Below, one piece after another: positions 6,666 through 6,961 of a stretch of DNA of 6,961 nt. Every line of letters starts with the position of its first letter. Positions within the stretch are counted from its first letter, which is position 1. This DNA is from an uncultured Ruminococcus sp. GTDB taxonomy: Bacteria; Bacillota; Clostridia; Oscillospirales; Ruminococcaceae. The notes beneath the pieces are model-generated. The model saw only the letters and a list, made by a program, of their open reading frames with translations, was not told where the DNA came from and ran no database searches. The stretch is taken from positions 1 through 6,961 of the forward strand of contig CAMWVM010000083.1 in assembly GCA_947177715.1 (NCBI GenBank). The letters are read 5' to 3'. The position numbers and the translations under genes are program-made.

Positions 6666-6731
6666 TTAGTTAAAACACATTCGCATTCGCTTTGTTACAG
6701 GTACTTGTTTTCTTATTTTTACATAGGTCAT
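6666..6731 (-). CDS. Putative 21-residue leader peptide upstream of metY, ending in Met/Cys codons
   Basis: The frame opens MTYVKIRKQV and ends KRMRMCFN before TAA. It has its own ribosome binding site (AGAGGTG, 5 nt before the ATG) and lies inside the metY leader, its stop codon 95 nt before the metY ATG. Two methionines and the only cysteine cluster in the last six residues. A leader peptide ending in codons for the products of the downstream pathway suggests translation-dependent control of metY, but no clear attenuator hairpin follows. An 8-codon frame (6754-6728, MNSLEVIL) with AGGA ahead of it overlaps this start by ATGA. It could instead be an ordinary small protein or chance. I recognise no family. 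Confidence 0.45.
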   Translation of the reverse strand: MTYVKIRKQVPVTKRMRMCFN

Positions 6732-6793
6732 AGTATCACCTCTAAGCTATTCATATAATTCCTATTACATTACTATGTTTTTGCTGTGTGTTT

Positions 6794-6822
6794 ATAATAT
6801 CATATAACTTACATTTTGTCAA
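6794..6822 (-). promoter_or_regulatory. Promoter of the metY transcription unit
   Basis: TTGACA (6822-6817, perfect) and TATTAT (6799-6794, 5 of 6) are 17 nt apart, with TGA giving an extended -10. Predicted start near 6787, so the leader is about 217 nt, long enough for regulation. I find no T-box or SAM (S-box) riboswitch motifs in it. Confidence 0.8.
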
Positions 6823-6851
6823 CACTTTTTTTAGCTTTTGTATACTTGCAC

Positions 6852-6879
6852 AAAAAAACCGCATGGTTATCATGCGGTT
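6852..6879 (-). terminator. Rho-independent terminator of the upstream membrane-protein gene
   Basis: On the minus strand AACCGCATG and CATGCGGTT form a perfect 9-bp stem with loop ATAAC; the stem's final TT begins a run of seven T. It lies about 20 nt after the stop codon at 6898-6900 and separates that gene from the metY promoter. Confidence 0.92.
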
Positions 6880-6897
6880 ACAACAAAAATATCCAAT

Positions 6898-6961
6898 CTA
6901 TTTCTTTTTAAATACTATAAGTTTACTAATGATATAATTCAATACAAGCACTACTATATTG
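6898..6961 (-). CDS. C-terminal end of a membrane protein, possibly GtrA-like
   Basis: The last 20 codons before a TAG stop (6900-6898) encode a hydrophobic helix followed by NYIISKLIVFKKK. A terminal helix ending in N-x-x-x-S/N-K/R-x-x-VF and lysines is typical of the GtrA family, small four-helix membrane proteins linked to polyprenyl-phosphate sugars and cell-surface glycosylation. That family link is based on a short stretch and is tentative. The terminator immediately downstream supports this as a true gene end. The other two frames stop sooner. The gene enters from the right edge, so its start and promoter are not visible. Confidence 0.4.
   Translation of the reverse strand, partial: NIVVLVLNYIISKLIVFKKK

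Noticed and set aside
6699..6704. Pairing of TACCT in the leader ORF with AGGTA at the metY ribosome binding site
   Set aside because: Only five base pairs can form over about 120 nt; too weak to claim sequestration.
6571..6790. SAM (S-box) riboswitch or T-box in the metY leader
   Set aside because: Neither the S-box core nor the T-box AGGGTGG-ACCGCG motif is present, and the leader has no strong helices.
1..6961. CRISPR array, tRNA, rRNA or complete insertion sequence
   Set aside because: No regularly spaced repeats, cloverleaf, rRNA signature or transposase was seen on either strand.

Overview
The window looks like a chromosomal segment of a low-GC Firmicute, most likely a gut-type Clostridium relative (Lachnospiraceae or Oscillospiraceae). 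The basis is AT-rich genes, AGGAGG-type ribosome binding sites, TTGACA-17-TATAAT promoters with extended -10 elements, and intrinsic terminators. Every gene I can support lies on the minus strand, so transcription runs from high to low coordinates.

Layout in the direction of transcription. (1) 6961-6898: the last 20 codons of a membrane protein, possibly GtrA-like, followed by a clean terminator at 6879-6852. (2) A strong promoter at 6822-6794 starts a leader of about 217 nt. The leader carries a 21-codon upstream ORF that ends in Met and Cys codons. It leads into metY (6570-5272), a PLP-dependent O-acetylhomoserine sulfhydrylase that assimilates sulfide into homocysteine, then a hairpin terminator (5261-5225). 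(3) 5066-4941: two tandem promoters, each followed at its start site by a long inverted repeat. They drive a two-gene ABC transporter operon: the ATPase (4918-4220) and an FtsX/MacB-type permease (4184-1935), ended by a terminator at 1822-1787. (4) 1907-1420: an intergenic block that differs in composition from the genes. It holds hairpins, palindromes, repeated TGGTATAAT elements, a possible small RNA and a possible decayed reading frame. (5) A 327-residue protein with squalene-cyclase/prenyltransferase-like alpha-alpha toroid repeats (1381-398), with its own promoter. (6) 397-35: a GC-richer block with no convincing gene. (7) 34-1: the first 11 codons of what looks like radA.

The genes do not form one pathway. 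metY is a sulfur-metabolism unit. The ABC pair is an exporter-type operon whose control region is the most striking feature here; its regulator is not in the window. The toroid protein sits between two compositionally odd blocks and may be accessory DNA inserted upstream of radA. No complete novel system is evident. The best leads are the dual promoter/operator array (4941-5066), the Met/Cys-ending upstream ORF before metY (6666-6731) and the anomalous 1420-1907 block.
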